This document shows positions 25,650 to 34,167 of a stretch of 49,744 nt of DNA, in pieces. The stretch is taken from positions 43,657 to 93,400 of the forward strand of contig DCRR01000011.1 of NCBI GenBank assembly GCA_002325245.1, read 5' to 3'. Source of the DNA: Microbacteriaceae bacterium UBA1487 (GTDB lineage Bacteria > Actinomycetota > Actinomycetes > Actinomycetales > Microbacteriaceae). How positions within the stretch are numbered: position 1 is the first letter of the stretch; the number at the start of each line of letters is the position of its first letter. The notes below the pieces were generated by a model. That model searched no databases, was not told where the DNA came from, and worked only from the letters and a program-made list of their open reading frames with translations. Made by a program: the position numbers and the translations under genes.

Positions 25650-26644
25650 GCTTCCGCGCGATCCGCGTGACGCGCGCCGCCGACCGCGGCGCGCCGAACC
25701 GGGTCGCTCTCGTCGACCTGCCCGACCTCGCTGATCCGCCGGCCCCGGGCGACGCGCTCGTCGAGGTCGAGTACTCGAGCCTGAACTTCAAGGATGCGCT
25801 CGCACTCACCGGGCGGCCCGGAATCGTCCGGGTCGACGAGCTGACGGCCGGCATCGACCTCGTCGGCGTCGTGCGCGCCTCCGCGTCGGACGGCTGGCAG
25901 CCGGGTGACCGGGTCGTCGTGAACGGCTTTGGGCTCGGCGAGACGGAGCCCGGCGGCCTCGCCGAGCGGACCCGCATCGACGGCTCCTGGGGAATCCGAG
26001 TGCCCGCCCGGATGACGAGCCGACAGGCCGCGGCGATCGGCACCGCGGGCTACACGGCGTCGCTCTGCGTCGACCGCCTGGCCCAGGCGGGACTCGGCGA
26101 CGGCGCCGAGGTCGTGGTCACCGGCGCGGCCGGCGGCGTCGGCACGATCGCGCTGCTGCTGGGCCGGGCCGCGGGGTGGCGGATGACTGCGGTCACCGGG
26201 CGCCCCGAACGGGCAGACGGTCTCCGCGCCCTCGGCGCCGCCGACATCCTCGATCGTGCGGAGCTCTCGAGCCCCGGCAAGCCGCTGCAGTCGGCGCGCT
26301 GGGACGGCGCGATCGACGCGGTCGGCGGCGACATTCTCGCGAACGTGCTCGCCCAGACGCGCCCCGGCGGCACGGTCACCGCGTGCGGCAACGCCGCCGA
26401 TGCCCGGCTTTCGACGACGGTGATGCCGTTCATCCTGCGCGGGGTGACTCTCGCGGGCATCAACTCGGTGGAGCCGCCGCACGCGGTGCGCTCGGCCGCC
26501 TGGGAGCGGCTCGATCGCGACCTGGATCTCGACGCCCTCGACGCGGTGACCGAGGAGATCGCGCTCACCGACGCGATCGAGGCGGCGAGCCGGTTCTTCG
26601 ACGGCGGCGTGGCAGGTCGTCTCGTCGTCGACGTGCGCCGCTGA
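25646..26644 (+). CDS. AcuI/YhdH-type quinone oxidoreductase (acrylyl-CoA reductase-like)
   Basis: This 332-residue zinc-independent medium-chain dehydrogenase has SSLNFKDALALTGRPGIVR, the YhdH/YhfP hallmark, AGIDLVGVV, the NADPH loop VVVTGAAGGVGTIALLLG and the TGRPERADGLRALGAADIL region. No zinc-ligand set is present. E. coli YhdH and Rhodobacter AcuI reduce acryloyl-CoA with NADPH, so this enzyme may detoxify acryloyl-CoA or another enoyl thioester; the assignment rests on family only. It is translationally coupled to pfkA, though no pathway link is obvious. Confidence 0.85.
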   Translation: MSFRAIRVTRAADRGAPNRVALVDLPDLADPPAPGDALVEVEYSSLNFKDALALTGRPGIVRVDELTAGIDLVGVVRASASDGWQPGDRVVVNGFGLGETEPGGLAERTRIDGSWGIRVPARMTSRQAAAIGTAGYTASLCVDRLAQAGLGDGAEVVVTGAAGGVGTIALLLGRAAGWRMTAVTGRPERADGLRALGAADILDRAELSSPGKPLQSARWDGAIDAVGGDILANVLAQTRPGGTVTACGNAADARLSTTVMPFILRGVTLAGINSVEPPHAVRSAAWERLDRDLDLDALDAVTEEIALTDAIEAASRFFDGGVAGRLVVDVRR

Positions 26645-26668
26645 TCGGCGACGTGCCACACTGACCCC

Positions 26669-27085
26669 ATGACGGAACCGTTCGCCTTCACGGGCGCCCT
26701 GCTGGCGGGCGGGGTGTTCGCGGCGATCGCCGCGGCGATCCACGTCGCGATCTTCGTGCTCGAGAGCGTGCTCTGGATGCGACCGAGCGTGCGCCGGATC
26801 TTCGGCGTCCGCAGCGACGCCGACGCGGCGGCGATTCGCCCGATGGCCTTCAATCAGGGCTTCTACAATCTGTTCCTCGCGCTCGGCGTGCTCGCCGGAC
26901 TGCTGCTCGCCACGTCATCCCTCGCCGTGGCGGGACTGGCCATCGCCGTCTTCGCGACGCTCTCGATGCTGCTCGCGGCGCTCGTGCTCGTCGTGTCGCA
27001 GCCGCGACTCTGGCGCGCCGCGCTGATTCAGGGGGCGACACCGCTGCTGGCACTGCTCGCGTTCGCGCTCGCAATGCTCGGCTGA
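26669..27085 (+). CDS. DUF1304 family membrane protein
   Basis: This 138-residue protein has four hydrophobic segments. The central NQGFYNLFLALGVLAGLLL is the conserved DUF1304 motif, preceded by IFVLESVLWMRPSVRRIFG. It is 24 bp after the AcuI-like gene, so it is likely in the same transcript. The family has no established function. Confidence 0.85.
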   Translation: MTEPFAFTGALLAGGVFAAIAAAIHVAIFVLESVLWMRPSVRRIFGVRSDADAAAIRPMAFNQGFYNLFLALGVLAGLLLATSSLAVAGLAIAVFATLSMLLAALVLVVSQPRLWRAALIQGATPLLALLAFALAMLG

Positions 27086-27087
27086 GC

Positions 27088-27846
27088 TCAGCTGTCGCGG
27101 ACGTACTCCTCGAGCGCCTCGAGCATCGACTCGACGGTCTTCTCCTCGGCGATCACGTGCACCGGCAGACCGACGGCGCGGGTGTCGAACGCGGTGCGCG
27201 GCCCGATGCACGCGACGATCACCGACTCGGGCAACGGCGCCAGCTGCGCAGCGATCTGACGGGCGACGCTTCCCGAGGTGACCAGCACGGCGCGAATGCT
27301 CCCGCTCGCGACGTCGGCCGCGACCGAGGGGGCCACCGGAACGCCGACCGTGCGGTAGGCCGAGACGAAGGTCGCCTCGAAGTTGAGGCGCGCGAGCCCC
27401 GCCACCAGGGTGGGATCGCTCGCGTCGGACTGCGGCACGAGCGCGCGCCCGCGCACGTCGCCGACCGGCCACTCGGCCACGAGCCCCCGTGCCGAGTTGT
27501 CGCTCTGCGGAACGAAGTCGACGTGATAGCCGGCGAAGGTGAGGGCCTGCGCCGTCGTCTCGCCGACCGCCGCGACGCGCGTGGTCTCGGGCAGGCGGAT
27601 GCCGTGACTGATGAACACGTCGACGGTGGTGGCGCTCGACACGACGAGCCAGTCGAACTCCCCCGCCTCGAGCCGACGCAGCTCCGCGGCCAGAACGTCC
27701 GGGGTCTCGACGCTGGCGAAGTTGACCAGCGGGGCGATCACGGCGATCGCGCCGTGCGCGCGCACGGTGGCGGCGACGCCGTCGCCCCACCGTCCGCCGC
27801 GCGGCACGAGGATGCGCCACTTCGCCAGTTCGCCGGAGGATCTCAC
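27088..27846 (-). CDS. hemD: Uroporphyrinogen-III synthase family protein
   Basis: This 252-residue two-domain protein has the pattern ILVPRGGRWGDGVAATVRAHG at the N-terminus, FDWLVVSSATTVDVF, VAAVGETTAQALTFAGYHVDFVP and a second-domain ending VIVACIGPRTAFDTRAVG. It should close hydroxymethylbilane to uroporphyrinogen III for haem or sirohaem. No other hem genes are near, so a regulatory or degenerate relative is possible. It starts with GTG and is convergent with the DUF1304 gene, with 2 bp between them. Confidence 0.8.
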   Translation of the reverse strand: MRSSGELAKWRILVPRGGRWGDGVAATVRAHGAIAVIAPLVNFASVETPDVLAAELRRLEAGEFDWLVVSSATTVDVFISHGIRLPETTRVAAVGETTAQALTFAGYHVDFVPQSDNSARGLVAEWPVGDVRGRALVPQSDASDPTLVAGLARLNFEATFVSAYRTVGVPVAPSVAADVASGSIRAVLVTSGSVARQIAAQLAPLPESVIVACIGPRTAFDTRAVGLPVHVIAEEKTVESMLEALEEYVRDS

Positions 27847-27886
27847 TCGCCCATCCTCCCGCGTGCGCCGCGCCGACGCGAATCGG

Positions 27887-28114
27887 TCAGTCGTCGCTGA
27901 AGATCGCCCAGGCGACGAGACCGACGGCGATCACGGCCACCGCCGCGCCTCCGATGATCCACGGAACGGGGTTCTCCTTGTAGGCGGCCACCGCCTTGTC
28001 GCTCAGCTCGCCGACGCGCTTGGGGACGTTGACTCGATCTTCGATCGCGTCCAGCGTCTCCGCGAGCTCGTGGCGGGCCTTGGCAGCTGCTGCTTTTGCG
28101 TCAGTCATGCTCAT
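27887..28114 (-). CDS. DUF3618-like small membrane protein
   Basis: This 75-residue protein has an N-terminal amphipathic part (KARHELAETLDAIEDRVNVP) as in the DUF3618 family, then one membrane segment (WIIGGAAVAVIAVGLVAWAIF) at the C-terminus. ATG 28114 overlaps the stop of the holin-like gene as ATGA; ATG 28108 two codons on is an alternative. It is the last gene of a three-gene set common in actinobacteria. The function is unknown, with cell-envelope stress suspected. Confidence 0.8.
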   Translation of the reverse strand: MSMTDAKAAAAKARHELAETLDAIEDRVNVPKRVGELSDKAVAAYKENPVPWIIGGAAVAVIAVGLVAWAIFSDD

Positions 28115-28530
28115 GGGGTGGTGCCTCGCTTTCCGATTCCTTGAATTGCTCTGAGGTCGCGCTTCCAGCTCTCGACCGACTCCGTGGGGACGGGCGGGAT
28201 GCCCCGCATCAGCACGCGATAGCCGATGAAGCCGACGATCGCCGCGATGATGAGCAGCACCAGCGCCACGAGGAGTGCCGCCAGCCACCCGGGCATCACG
28301 AGCGAGAGCGCCAGGATGGCCGCGGTCAGCAGCACCCCGAGCATCGCCAGCAGCACGAGCGCCGCGCCGGCCAGGAGGCCAGCGCCGATCCCGATCGACT
28401 TGAACTTTGCGATCAGCTCGGTCTTGACGAGCTCGATCTCGCGCTGCACGAGCGCGGTCACCTGATCGGGCAGCTCGGTGATCAGGGTCAGGAGTCCCCG
28501 CCGCGGGGAACGAGTACGGGTATCAGTCAT
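28111..28530 (-). CDS. Holin-X/DUF1469-type membrane protein
   Basis: This 139-residue protein is annotated in relatives as phage holin family (Actinobacterial Holin-X). It has an N-terminal amphipathic helix (LPDQVTALVQREIELVKTEL), two strong membrane segments (about 47-76 and 81-106) and a basic tail. No lysis genes or other phage genes are around, so it is a chromosomal envelope protein and not part of a prophage. It is 23 bp after the YtxH-like gene. Confidence 0.85.
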   Translation of the reverse strand: MTDTRTRSPRRGLLTLITELPDQVTALVQREIELVKTELIAKFKSIGIGAGLLAGAALVLLAMLGVLLTAAILALSLVMPGWLAALLVALVLLIIAAIVGFIGYRVLMRGIPPVPTESVESWKRDLRAIQGIGKRGTTP

Positions 28531-28553
28531 GGGTTCATCCGGCGCCGCGGCGC

Positions 28554-28862
28554 CTAGCTCGACTTGGCGGTCGACTTCGAGGAGGAGCTCGACGCCGCCG
28601 ACTTCTTGGCGGCCGGCGTCGCGGACTTCTTGGAGGAGACCTGCGAGACGACCTTCTTGGCGTTCTCGGAGACGAACTCGGCGACGTCCGGCGCCTTGTC
28701 CTTCACGAAGGTCTCGACGGTGTCGACCTGGCGCTGCACGCGCGGGTCGTTCCAGAACTTCGCGGCGGTCGACTTGATCTGCTCGTAGCGCTCACGCCCC
28801 GCCCGAGTTCCCAGCACATAGCCGACGCCGAGTCCGGCGACGAACAGAATCTTGCCTCTCAC
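28554..28862 (-). CDS. YtxH-like small protein
   Basis: This 102-residue protein starts GKILFVAGLGVGYVLGTRAGRERYEQI, one membrane segment followed by the GTRAGRERY motif common to actinobacterial YtxH-like proteins. A helical region and a Lys/Ser/Ala-rich tail follow (about 75-102). It starts at GTG 28862 with GGAGGG upstream. It leads the set YtxH-like, Holin-X, DUF3618. YtxH proteins are stress-related in Bacillus; a role here is inference. Confidence 0.82.
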   Translation of the reverse strand: MRGKILFVAGLGVGYVLGTRAGRERYEQIKSTAAKFWNDPRVQRQVDTVETFVKDKAPDVAEFVSENAKKVVSQVSSKKSATPAAKKSAASSSSSKSTAKSS

Positions 28863-28944
28863 GATGGTTCCCTCCCACGGGTGTGTCTCGAGTCACTGCG
28901 GACTCAAGCGTTCAGGTCTGGTTCCAGCGTCCTCCACGAATTGC

Positions 28945-28960
28945 ATTCCGTCAACGGAAT
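28945..28960. promoter_or_regulatory. Perfect inverted repeat upstream of the YtxH-like gene
   Basis: ATTCCGT-CA-ACGGAAT lies 83 bp before GTG 28862. Read on the minus strand it contains TTGACG, which could be a -35 box, so it may be an operator over the promoter of the three-gene set. Confidence 0.4.
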
Positions 28961-29038
28961 ACCCCGAAGAGTCACGGAAGATTCAGGATGCGAGCTATCA
29001 GCATGCTATGCGGACGCGCACAGAGCCGCCCGCTCGCG

Positions 29039-29070
29039 CGCGGGCCCGCAGCGTGTGCTGCGAGCCCGCG
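29039..29070 (-). terminator. Second hairpin after surface protein gene 1
   Basis: CGCGGGCCCGCAGC and GCTGCGAGCCCGCG pair over 14 bp with one mismatch and a 4-nt loop. It lies just beyond the hairpin at 29087-29122. Confidence 0.6.
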
Positions 29071-29086
29071 TCACGGCAATCGGACA

Positions 29087-29122
29087 CCCTGCCCCTCGAG
29101 TCTCAGCTCTCGAGAGGCAGGG
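29087..29122 (-). terminator. Hairpin terminator of surface protein gene 1
   Basis: CCCTGCCCCTCGAG and CTCGAGAGGCAGGG pair over 14 bp with one mismatch and an 8-nt loop, starting 14 bp after the stop at 29137. Confidence 0.7.
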
Positions 29123-29136
29123 GCCGAGTCGTCTCC

Positions 29137-31317
29137 CTAGCTCTGGGCCTGTGCCCGGCGACGTGCCGCCAGGAGCACCGCACCGGCGAGCAGGAGGGTC
29201 GCGGCAAGACCCAGGGATCCTGCGGCCACCGCGCCCGTCAGCGCCAGAGTGGGAAGGTCACCGCACGTGGACGGCGTCGCGAAGGTGTAGCTCCACGTGT
29301 AGGGCAGCTCACGATCGCCCGCGAATCCGGCGCCGACCGCCGGGGTCGCGGTGATCGTGACCGTGCCCGCGGACGAGACCGTGAAGGTTCCGCCGCTCGT
29401 GAACGGCGTTCCGCCGTTCACCGTCCACAGGATGGCGTCCGGTTCGCCCTCTTCGTTGCCGAGGGTGTACGAGCCGCCGCCCGAGCAATCGAGCTGCGCG
29501 AACGACACCGTCGGCGTCACGACGCCGAGCGTGGGCGGGCAGAACCCGTCGGTCTGGAACGCGTGCTCCCACGTCGAGGTGCCGATCAGGCGGTAGCCCT
29601 CGTCGGCGTGGGCCGTGATCTGGACGTGGCTGCCCGGCTCCGCCGAGTAGACTCCCGGCTCGATCGGCGTCGCGGTGGCACCATCGAACGAGACCGTGTA
29701 CGTCACGTGCTCGGCCGCCACGACGGTGAAGCCCTGATCGAGGACACCGCCGTTGATGTCGTCGCAGAGGTCGCTCCACGTCACCGTCTCGCCCGGCACC
29801 GAGATGTCGGTGAGGCAGTCCGGGTCGGCCATCGTGTACTCGCCGAGCACGATGCGGTCCGCGTCGCCGGGGAGGACGTAGCCTGCCCCGTCAGCGACGG
29901 CGATGACCGTGAAGGTGGTCCCCGGTGCGACCGCGTGGAAGCCCGCGGCGACGCCCGTGGCGACGCCCTCGCCGATCTGCACGAGGTAGGTCACGTTCGC
30001 CGTCGCCGGGATCGTGTAGCCGCCCTCGGTCTGGGCGCCCGGCGTCGACTCGTCACACAGCACCTGTGTGATGGTCGGGTCCACCGGGGCGACCTCGATG
30101 GCGCAGTCTCCGGCCGAGGAGAAGGTGTGCTCCCACTGCTCGAAAACGGCGCCGGTCACGGCCTTGAGCGCGCGCAGCGTGACGGTGATGTCGGTCGAGG
30201 TGGGGTTCACATTGTGAACGCCCGCTACGACGTCGGTCCAGATGCCGCCCTCGAGCACCTGGTAGGTCACGCCGGAGGCCGCGGTGACCGTGTAGCGCGC
30301 CTGGCTGCGCTCGCCCGGCGTCACGCCGGTGCACTCCTCGTCGGTGAACGTCGGGGCGACCGGGGTGACGACGATGATGCAGTCGCCGGCGCGGGTGAAC
30401 GTGTGCTCCCAGCTGTCCAGCACCGCGCCGGTCGAAGTCATGACCGCCCGCAGCTGCACCGTGATGTCGGCCGACGTGGGGTTGACATCGTGGATGCCCG
30501 CTCCGATGCTCGTCCACGTGCTGCCCTCGAGCACCTGGTAGGTCACACCGGAGGCCGCCGTGATCTCGTACGAGGCCTGCGTGCGGTCACCGTCGGTGAC
30601 GCCGGTGCACTCCTCGTTGACGAAGGCCGGGGTGACGGGCTCGGGGTCGTCGCAGTCCGCGGCGCTGAAGACGTACGGTCCCCACGTGGTGGTGCCGCCG
30701 AGCACGTAGCGCGTCGCGTCGTAGCTCGAATCCAGAATCGCCCGGATCGAGACCGTGGAGCCGGTCGTCGGGGTCACCTCGCCCGCCGCGGCGTCGGCAA
30801 AGGCACCGCCGTCGAGCGAGACCTGGTAGACGACGCCCGCGGTGGTCGGGATCGCGTAGGTCCCGTCGGTCGGAGCGAAGTCGATGCACCGCGACAGCTC
30901 GACCGCCGGAGTCGTCGGGATGATCTCCGTCGGCGCGCACGCCTCCGGGAAGTCGTACTGCGGCTTGATCGTCAGGTAGTTCTTCTTCTCGTAGCCATTG
31001 CTCCAGCGCGCCGTGAGTTCGAGCTTCTTCTCGACCGCGTCGGTCATGTACTCGGTGACGACGAGCGTGCCGCCAGCGGCAATCGTCGTGCCGACGGGCA
31101 CGAGGCTCGTGTCGCTGGACTCGATGATCGTCTCGGATCGGCTGCTCTCCGAGTTCTCGATGGTCCAGGTGATCTTGAAGGCGGCCTCGTTGTCGGTGCT
31201 GCAGACGATGCTCGCGCCGATGGTGTTGTGATGCGCGGCGCTGGGGCCGGCAACGACGGCGATGATGCCCGCCGCGATCGCCAGCGCGCCGAAGCCCGCG
31301 AGGATCTTTCTGAACAT
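29137..31317 (-). CDS. LALTG-anchored modular surface protein 1
   Basis: This 726-residue secreted protein has a signal peptide (MFRKILAGFGALAIAAG..., cut near Ala28). The head contains a CSTDNEAAFKITW domain. Cys-bounded beta modules of about 85 residues follow; two at about 226-313 and 318-405 are near duplicates with an identical GVTYQVLEG. The stalk has a module with WSDLCDDINGGVLDQGF and WEHAF, and a last module with GSYTLGNEEGEPDAILW. The C-terminus is LALTG (691-695), a hydrophobic segment and RRR. LAxTG is the class E sortase signal, so the protein is likely wall-anchored. ATG 31317 is chosen after AAGGAA over the frame start at 31353. The binding target is unknown. Confidence 0.82.
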   Translation of the reverse strand: MFRKILAGFGALAIAAGIIAVVAGPSAAHHNTIGASIVCSTDNEAAFKITWTIENSESSRSETIIESSDTSLVPVGTTIAAGGTLVVTEYMTDAVEKKLELTARWSNGYEKKNYLTIKPQYDFPEACAPTEIIPTTPAVELSRCIDFAPTDGTYAIPTTAGVVYQVSLDGGAFADAAAGEVTPTTGSTVSIRAILDSSYDATRYVLGGTTTWGPYVFSAADCDDPEPVTPAFVNEECTGVTDGDRTQASYEITAASGVTYQVLEGSTWTSIGAGIHDVNPTSADITVQLRAVMTSTGAVLDSWEHTFTRAGDCIIVVTPVAPTFTDEECTGVTPGERSQARYTVTAASGVTYQVLEGGIWTDVVAGVHNVNPTSTDITVTLRALKAVTGAVFEQWEHTFSSAGDCAIEVAPVDPTITQVLCDESTPGAQTEGGYTIPATANVTYLVQIGEGVATGVAAGFHAVAPGTTFTVIAVADGAGYVLPGDADRIVLGEYTMADPDCLTDISVPGETVTWSDLCDDINGGVLDQGFTVVAAEHVTYTVSFDGATATPIEPGVYSAEPGSHVQITAHADEGYRLIGTSTWEHAFQTDGFCPPTLGVVTPTVSFAQLDCSGGGSYTLGNEEGEPDAILWTVNGGTPFTSGGTFTVSSAGTVTITATPAVGAGFAGDRELPYTWSYTFATPSTCGDLPTLALTGAVAAGSLGLAATLLLAGAVLLAARRRAQAQS
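30103..30366 (-). repeat. Intragenic module repeat (unit B) in surface protein 1
   Basis: It encodes the module with TFTDEECTGVTPGERSQARY to AGDC. It is closely similar at DNA and protein level to unit A at 30379-30642, showing recent tandem duplication. Confidence 0.75.
30379..30642 (-). repeat. Intragenic module repeat (unit A) in surface protein 1
   Basis: It encodes the module with AFVNEECTGVTDGDRTQASY to AGDC. Both units carry GVTYQVLEG and NPTS.DITV.LRA and end in WEHTF....GDC. Confidence 0.75.
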
Positions 31318-31573
31318 GGGGGATTTCCTTGCTGAGAGGGGGAACAGCACCACCGCGCGCGGCCGCTCCGGGGGCGGAGCGCGGACGTCGATGCGCCGGT
31401 CTCCGGCGGGGGAGCCGGAGCAGGGGGACGGCGTGGGGCCGCAGGGATTCGGGACGCGGCCTCAGCGAATGGGGGACGGGACGTGAGAGATCGGGTCGGC
31501 ACCTTTCCACGTCGCGAAGGCTGAGAGGCAACGCGCCCGGGGGTGAACGCGCCCTTCGCGAGGAAGTTTCATC

Positions 31574-31603
31574 AAACTAGCAGGTCCTCACTTCGGCCAA
31601 CAA
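31574..31603 (-). promoter_or_regulatory. Promoter of surface protein gene 1
   Basis: On the minus strand TTGTTG (31598-31603) is followed after 18 bp by an extended -10, TGC-TAGTTT (TAGTTT at 31574-31579). The same layout occurs before gene 2, and a 45-bp stretch around the two is 32/45 identical without gaps. The leader is about 250 nt. Confidence 0.6.
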
Positions 31604-31626
31604 GGCGCCGTGCGGGACCGGTGCCC

Positions 31627-31669
31627 GCGGTGTGCGGCGCCCGTTCTCAGCACGGGCGCCGCACACCGC
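31627..31669 (-). terminator. Hairpin terminator of surface protein gene 2
   Basis: An 18-bp perfect stem (31627-31644 with 31652-31669, core GTGCGGCGCCCGT) around a 7-nt loop lies directly after the stop at 31675. Confidence 0.85.
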
Positions 31670-31674
31670 CGGAT

Positions 31675-33843
31675 TCAGGGCTGCGTCACCGGGCGGCGAC
31701 GAGCGAACATCAGCAGCCCGCCGGCGAAGAACATCGTCGCGGCGAGTCCGAGGGATCCGGTCGCGATCGTTCCGCCGGTGAGCGCAAGCGTCGGCAGGTC
31801 CCCGCAGACGCTGGGCTGCTCGAAGGCGAGGTTCCACGTGTAGGGAAGCTCATCCTCCCCGGCGAAGCCCGCACCATCTGCCGGCATGGCGGTGATCGTC
31901 ACGGCACCCGGCGTGGAGACGGTGAACGTGCCGCCGCCGGTGAACGTGGCGCCTCCATCGACGCTCCACAGGATCGCGTCCGGGGTGCCCTCCTCGTTGC
32001 CGAGCGTGTAGGAGCCATCCGCTTCACACGTCATCTGCTGTGCCACGACCGTCGGCGTCACCAGACCCAGCGTCGGCGGGCAGAACCCGTCGGTCTGGAA
32101 CGCGTGGTCCCAGCTCGTGGTGCCCGAGAGGACGTAGCCGTCCTCGGGGTGCGCCGTCACGACGACGTAATCGCCCGGGGCCGCCGAGTGGATGCCCGCC
32201 GCGATCGGCGTCGAGTCCGCGCCGTTGACCGACACCGAGTAGGTGACGTGGTCCACGGCGACGACCTCGAAGCTCTGCTCCAAGACGCCTCCGTTGATCT
32301 CGTCGCAGAGGTCACTCCAGAACACGGGGTCGCTCACGACGATCTCCACGCCGCAATCCGGGTCGGCAATCGTGTACGGGCCGTAGAACTTCGCCGTCTC
32401 GCCCGGAGTGGTGATGTAGTAGCCCGCCGCCCAGTCGCCGACGGCCTTGATCTCGAACTCGTCGCCCGGGCTGAGCACCTGCAGGCTTCCGGTCGTCGCG
32501 GCGGTCCAGCTGCCGCCGTTCACCTTCACGAAGTAGTTGACGCCGGTGACGGCCGTCAGCGTGTACCCCGCGGTGCTGACCTCGCCGGGCGTTCCCGTGC
32601 ACACGGCCTGGCTGATGGCCGGCTCGATCGGGGTCACCTCGGTGTAGCACTCCTCGTTCGGTTCGGAGAAGCTGTGCGACCACTCGCCGACCAGCGTCGA
32701 CCCTCGGTAGGCCTTGATGGTCACCTCGGTCGTGCCGTCCGGCGAGGGCACCTCGTGCGCGACGCCGGCGGCGACGGTCACGTAGCTCGCGGACCCGATC
32801 TTCGCCGTGTAGGTGATGCCGTCCAGCGCGGCGAGGGTGAAGGTGCCGGTCGTGTCGTCACCGGTGCCCCCGATGCAGACCGAGTCGGTGAACGTCGGAG
32901 CCGGCGGGGCGCACGGAGGCTCATTCGTCGTCAGCGCCGCCTCAATCGTGTAGCTGACAGTCTTCGTGGTCTCGCCACCCGGGAAGGTGTGGCCGTCGTT
33001 CGCCGTCGCCGTGCGCTCGTGGGTGCCGGCGGTGGTGGCCGCGGCCGAGTTCCAGGTCGCGTTCACGATTGTGAACTCAGCTGTTCCGGCGACGCCGCAC
33101 GAGGCGGGGGTGACGACGACGCTCGCCGCGGCGTCCTCATCCAGGCAGTCCGGCGACTTGACGAGCTTGTAGGTGAGGTTCCAGCCGGACGGCGACGGGA
33201 AGTCCTCCGCAGGCTGGCCCGGTCCCGTCAGCACCTTGCCGTTCAGCAACGAGGTGGTGGTGGCGCTCACGTCGTAGAGGTCGACCTGGTAGTAGGCGTC
33301 GCAGGTCTCGAGCAGCTGGTCGTCGAGCTTGGAGAGCTCGCTCGGCTCACAGGTGTCGGTTCCGACGTGCGTGAAGTACGCCTGGGGCCAGGTCGGCGTC
33401 GTGGAGTTGACCCATCCGGGCATCTTCCACGCGACCAGGACGCAACCCTCCGGGTCGACCGTCGGCTGCTCCGGCTCATCGCTCGGCACCTGGCAGACGA
33501 TCACGTGGCTGATCGAGTCCTTGACAGGGTGCACGAACGTGGCACCGGCCGCCAGACCCGAGTCGTACACGTAGCTGCCGTTGACCAGCTCGCCGGCGCT
33601 GCTGCTGCCAGCCTTGATCACGACCTTCGACCACTCCCAGCCGTCATCGGGTTCGGGAAGTGTGTAGGGGTTCACCGCCGAGTTCTCGGTCGAGAAGCTC
33701 GGCTTCTCGCAGCTTTCGCCTTCGAGCGTCTGCCAATAGGCGGCTTGGTTGGAATCGGTCGCGGTCGCGGGTGCCGCGACGACGCCGACGACGCCGGCAC
33801 CGAGGGCCAGCGCCAATGAGGTTGCAAACAGCTTTTTGTACAT
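31675..33843 (-). CDS. LALTG-anchored modular surface protein 2
   Basis: This 722-residue secreted protein has a signal peptide (MYKKLFATSLALALGAG..., cut near residue 29). The head shows patterns common in actinobacterial surface proteins: YWQTLEGESCEKPSFS, ISHVIVC (111-117), VAWKMPGWVNSTTPTWPQ and a Cys-rich segment to about 235. An ATW module follows (241-308; NATWN, THERTATANDGHTFPGG), of the type found twice in protein 3. Cys-bounded beta modules and the two stalk modules come next, the stalk being about three quarters identical to protein 1. LALTG is at 686-690 with a hydrophobic segment and RRR. ATG 33843 is chosen over a frame start at 33891. The function is unknown; adhesion is inferred. 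Confidence 0.82.
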   Translation of the reverse strand: MYKKLFATSLALALGAGVVGVVAAPATATDSNQAAYWQTLEGESCEKPSFSTENSAVNPYTLPEPDDGWEWSKVVIKAGSSSAGELVNGSYVYDSGLAAGATFVHPVKDSISHVIVCQVPSDEPEQPTVDPEGCVLVAWKMPGWVNSTTPTWPQAYFTHVGTDTCEPSELSKLDDQLLETCDAYYQVDLYDVSATTTSLLNGKVLTGPGQPAEDFPSPSGWNLTYKLVKSPDCLDEDAAASVVVTPASCGVAGTAEFTIVNATWNSAAATTAGTHERTATANDGHTFPGGETTKTVSYTIEAALTTNEPPCAPPAPTFTDSVCIGGTGDDTTGTFTLAALDGITYTAKIGSASYVTVAAGVAHEVPSPDGTTEVTIKAYRGSTLVGEWSHSFSEPNEECYTEVTPIEPAISQAVCTGTPGEVSTAGYTLTAVTGVNYFVKVNGGSWTAATTGSLQVLSPGDEFEIKAVGDWAAGYYITTPGETAKFYGPYTIADPDCGVEIVVSDPVFWSDLCDEINGGVLEQSFEVVAVDHVTYSVSVNGADSTPIAAGIHSAAPGDYVVVTAHPEDGYVLSGTTSWDHAFQTDGFCPPTLGLVTPTVVAQQMTCEADGSYTLGNEEGTPDAILWSVDGGATFTGGGTFTVSTPGAVTITAMPADGAGFAGEDELPYTWNLAFEQPSVCGDLPTLALTGGTIATGSLGLAATMFFAGGLLMFARRRPVTQP

Positions 33844-33998
33844 GTGGGGGAGGATTCCTTGCTGAGAGGATCCGCGCCCCGCGCGCAACACAGAGCATCA
33901 CGTGGGGGACGTGGACAAGGGGGGCCTTGCCGCTTCGGCGAAATCAGTCACCACGCGGGGGAGCGGGCGCCTGACCGGGATATCGACGAAGCCTCGCC

Positions 33999-34028
33999 AA
34001 CGTAGCATGTCCGCAATTAGGAGGACAA
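33999..34028 (-). promoter_or_regulatory. Promoter of surface protein gene 2
   Basis: On the minus strand TTGTCC (34023-34028) is followed after 18 bp by TGC-TACGTT (TACGTT at 33999-34004), the same arrangement as gene 1. The leader is about 150 nt. Confidence 0.6.
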
Positions 34029-34117
34029 GGCGTTCTCCACAGGTCCGGGCGCAGCGCAGCCCCGCGTCGCCGTGTCTCAGCTCACGGCGGCGGGACCGAA
34101 CCGCCCGCGCGCCCGCG

Positions 34118-34149
34118 GGCGCCCCCGCCCGAGATCGAGCGGGGGCGCC
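34118..34149 (-). terminator. Hairpin terminator of surface protein gene 3
   Basis: GGCGCCCCCGC and GCGGGGGCGCC form a perfect 11-bp stem with a 10-nt loop, 18 bp after the stop at 34168. Confidence 0.75.
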
Positions 34150-34167
34150 GCAGGCTGCGTGGCCTTT

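Larger units (their letters stand above)
31318..31674. other. Intergenic region between surface protein genes 1 and 2
   Basis: The 357 bp hold the long 5' leader and promoter of gene 1 (31574-31603) and the terminator of gene 2 (31627-31669). No coding sequence was found. Confidence 0.7.
33844..34167. other. Intergenic region between surface protein genes 2 and 3
   Basis: The 324 bp hold the leader and promoter of gene 2 (33999-34028) and the terminator of gene 3 (34118-34149). No coding sequence was found. Confidence 0.7.

Noticed and set aside
28111..28530. Holin-family protein as a sign of a prophage
   Set aside because: No endolysin, structural, integrase or other phage genes are near, and the YtxH/Holin-X/DUF3618 set is a normal chromosomal group in actinobacteria.
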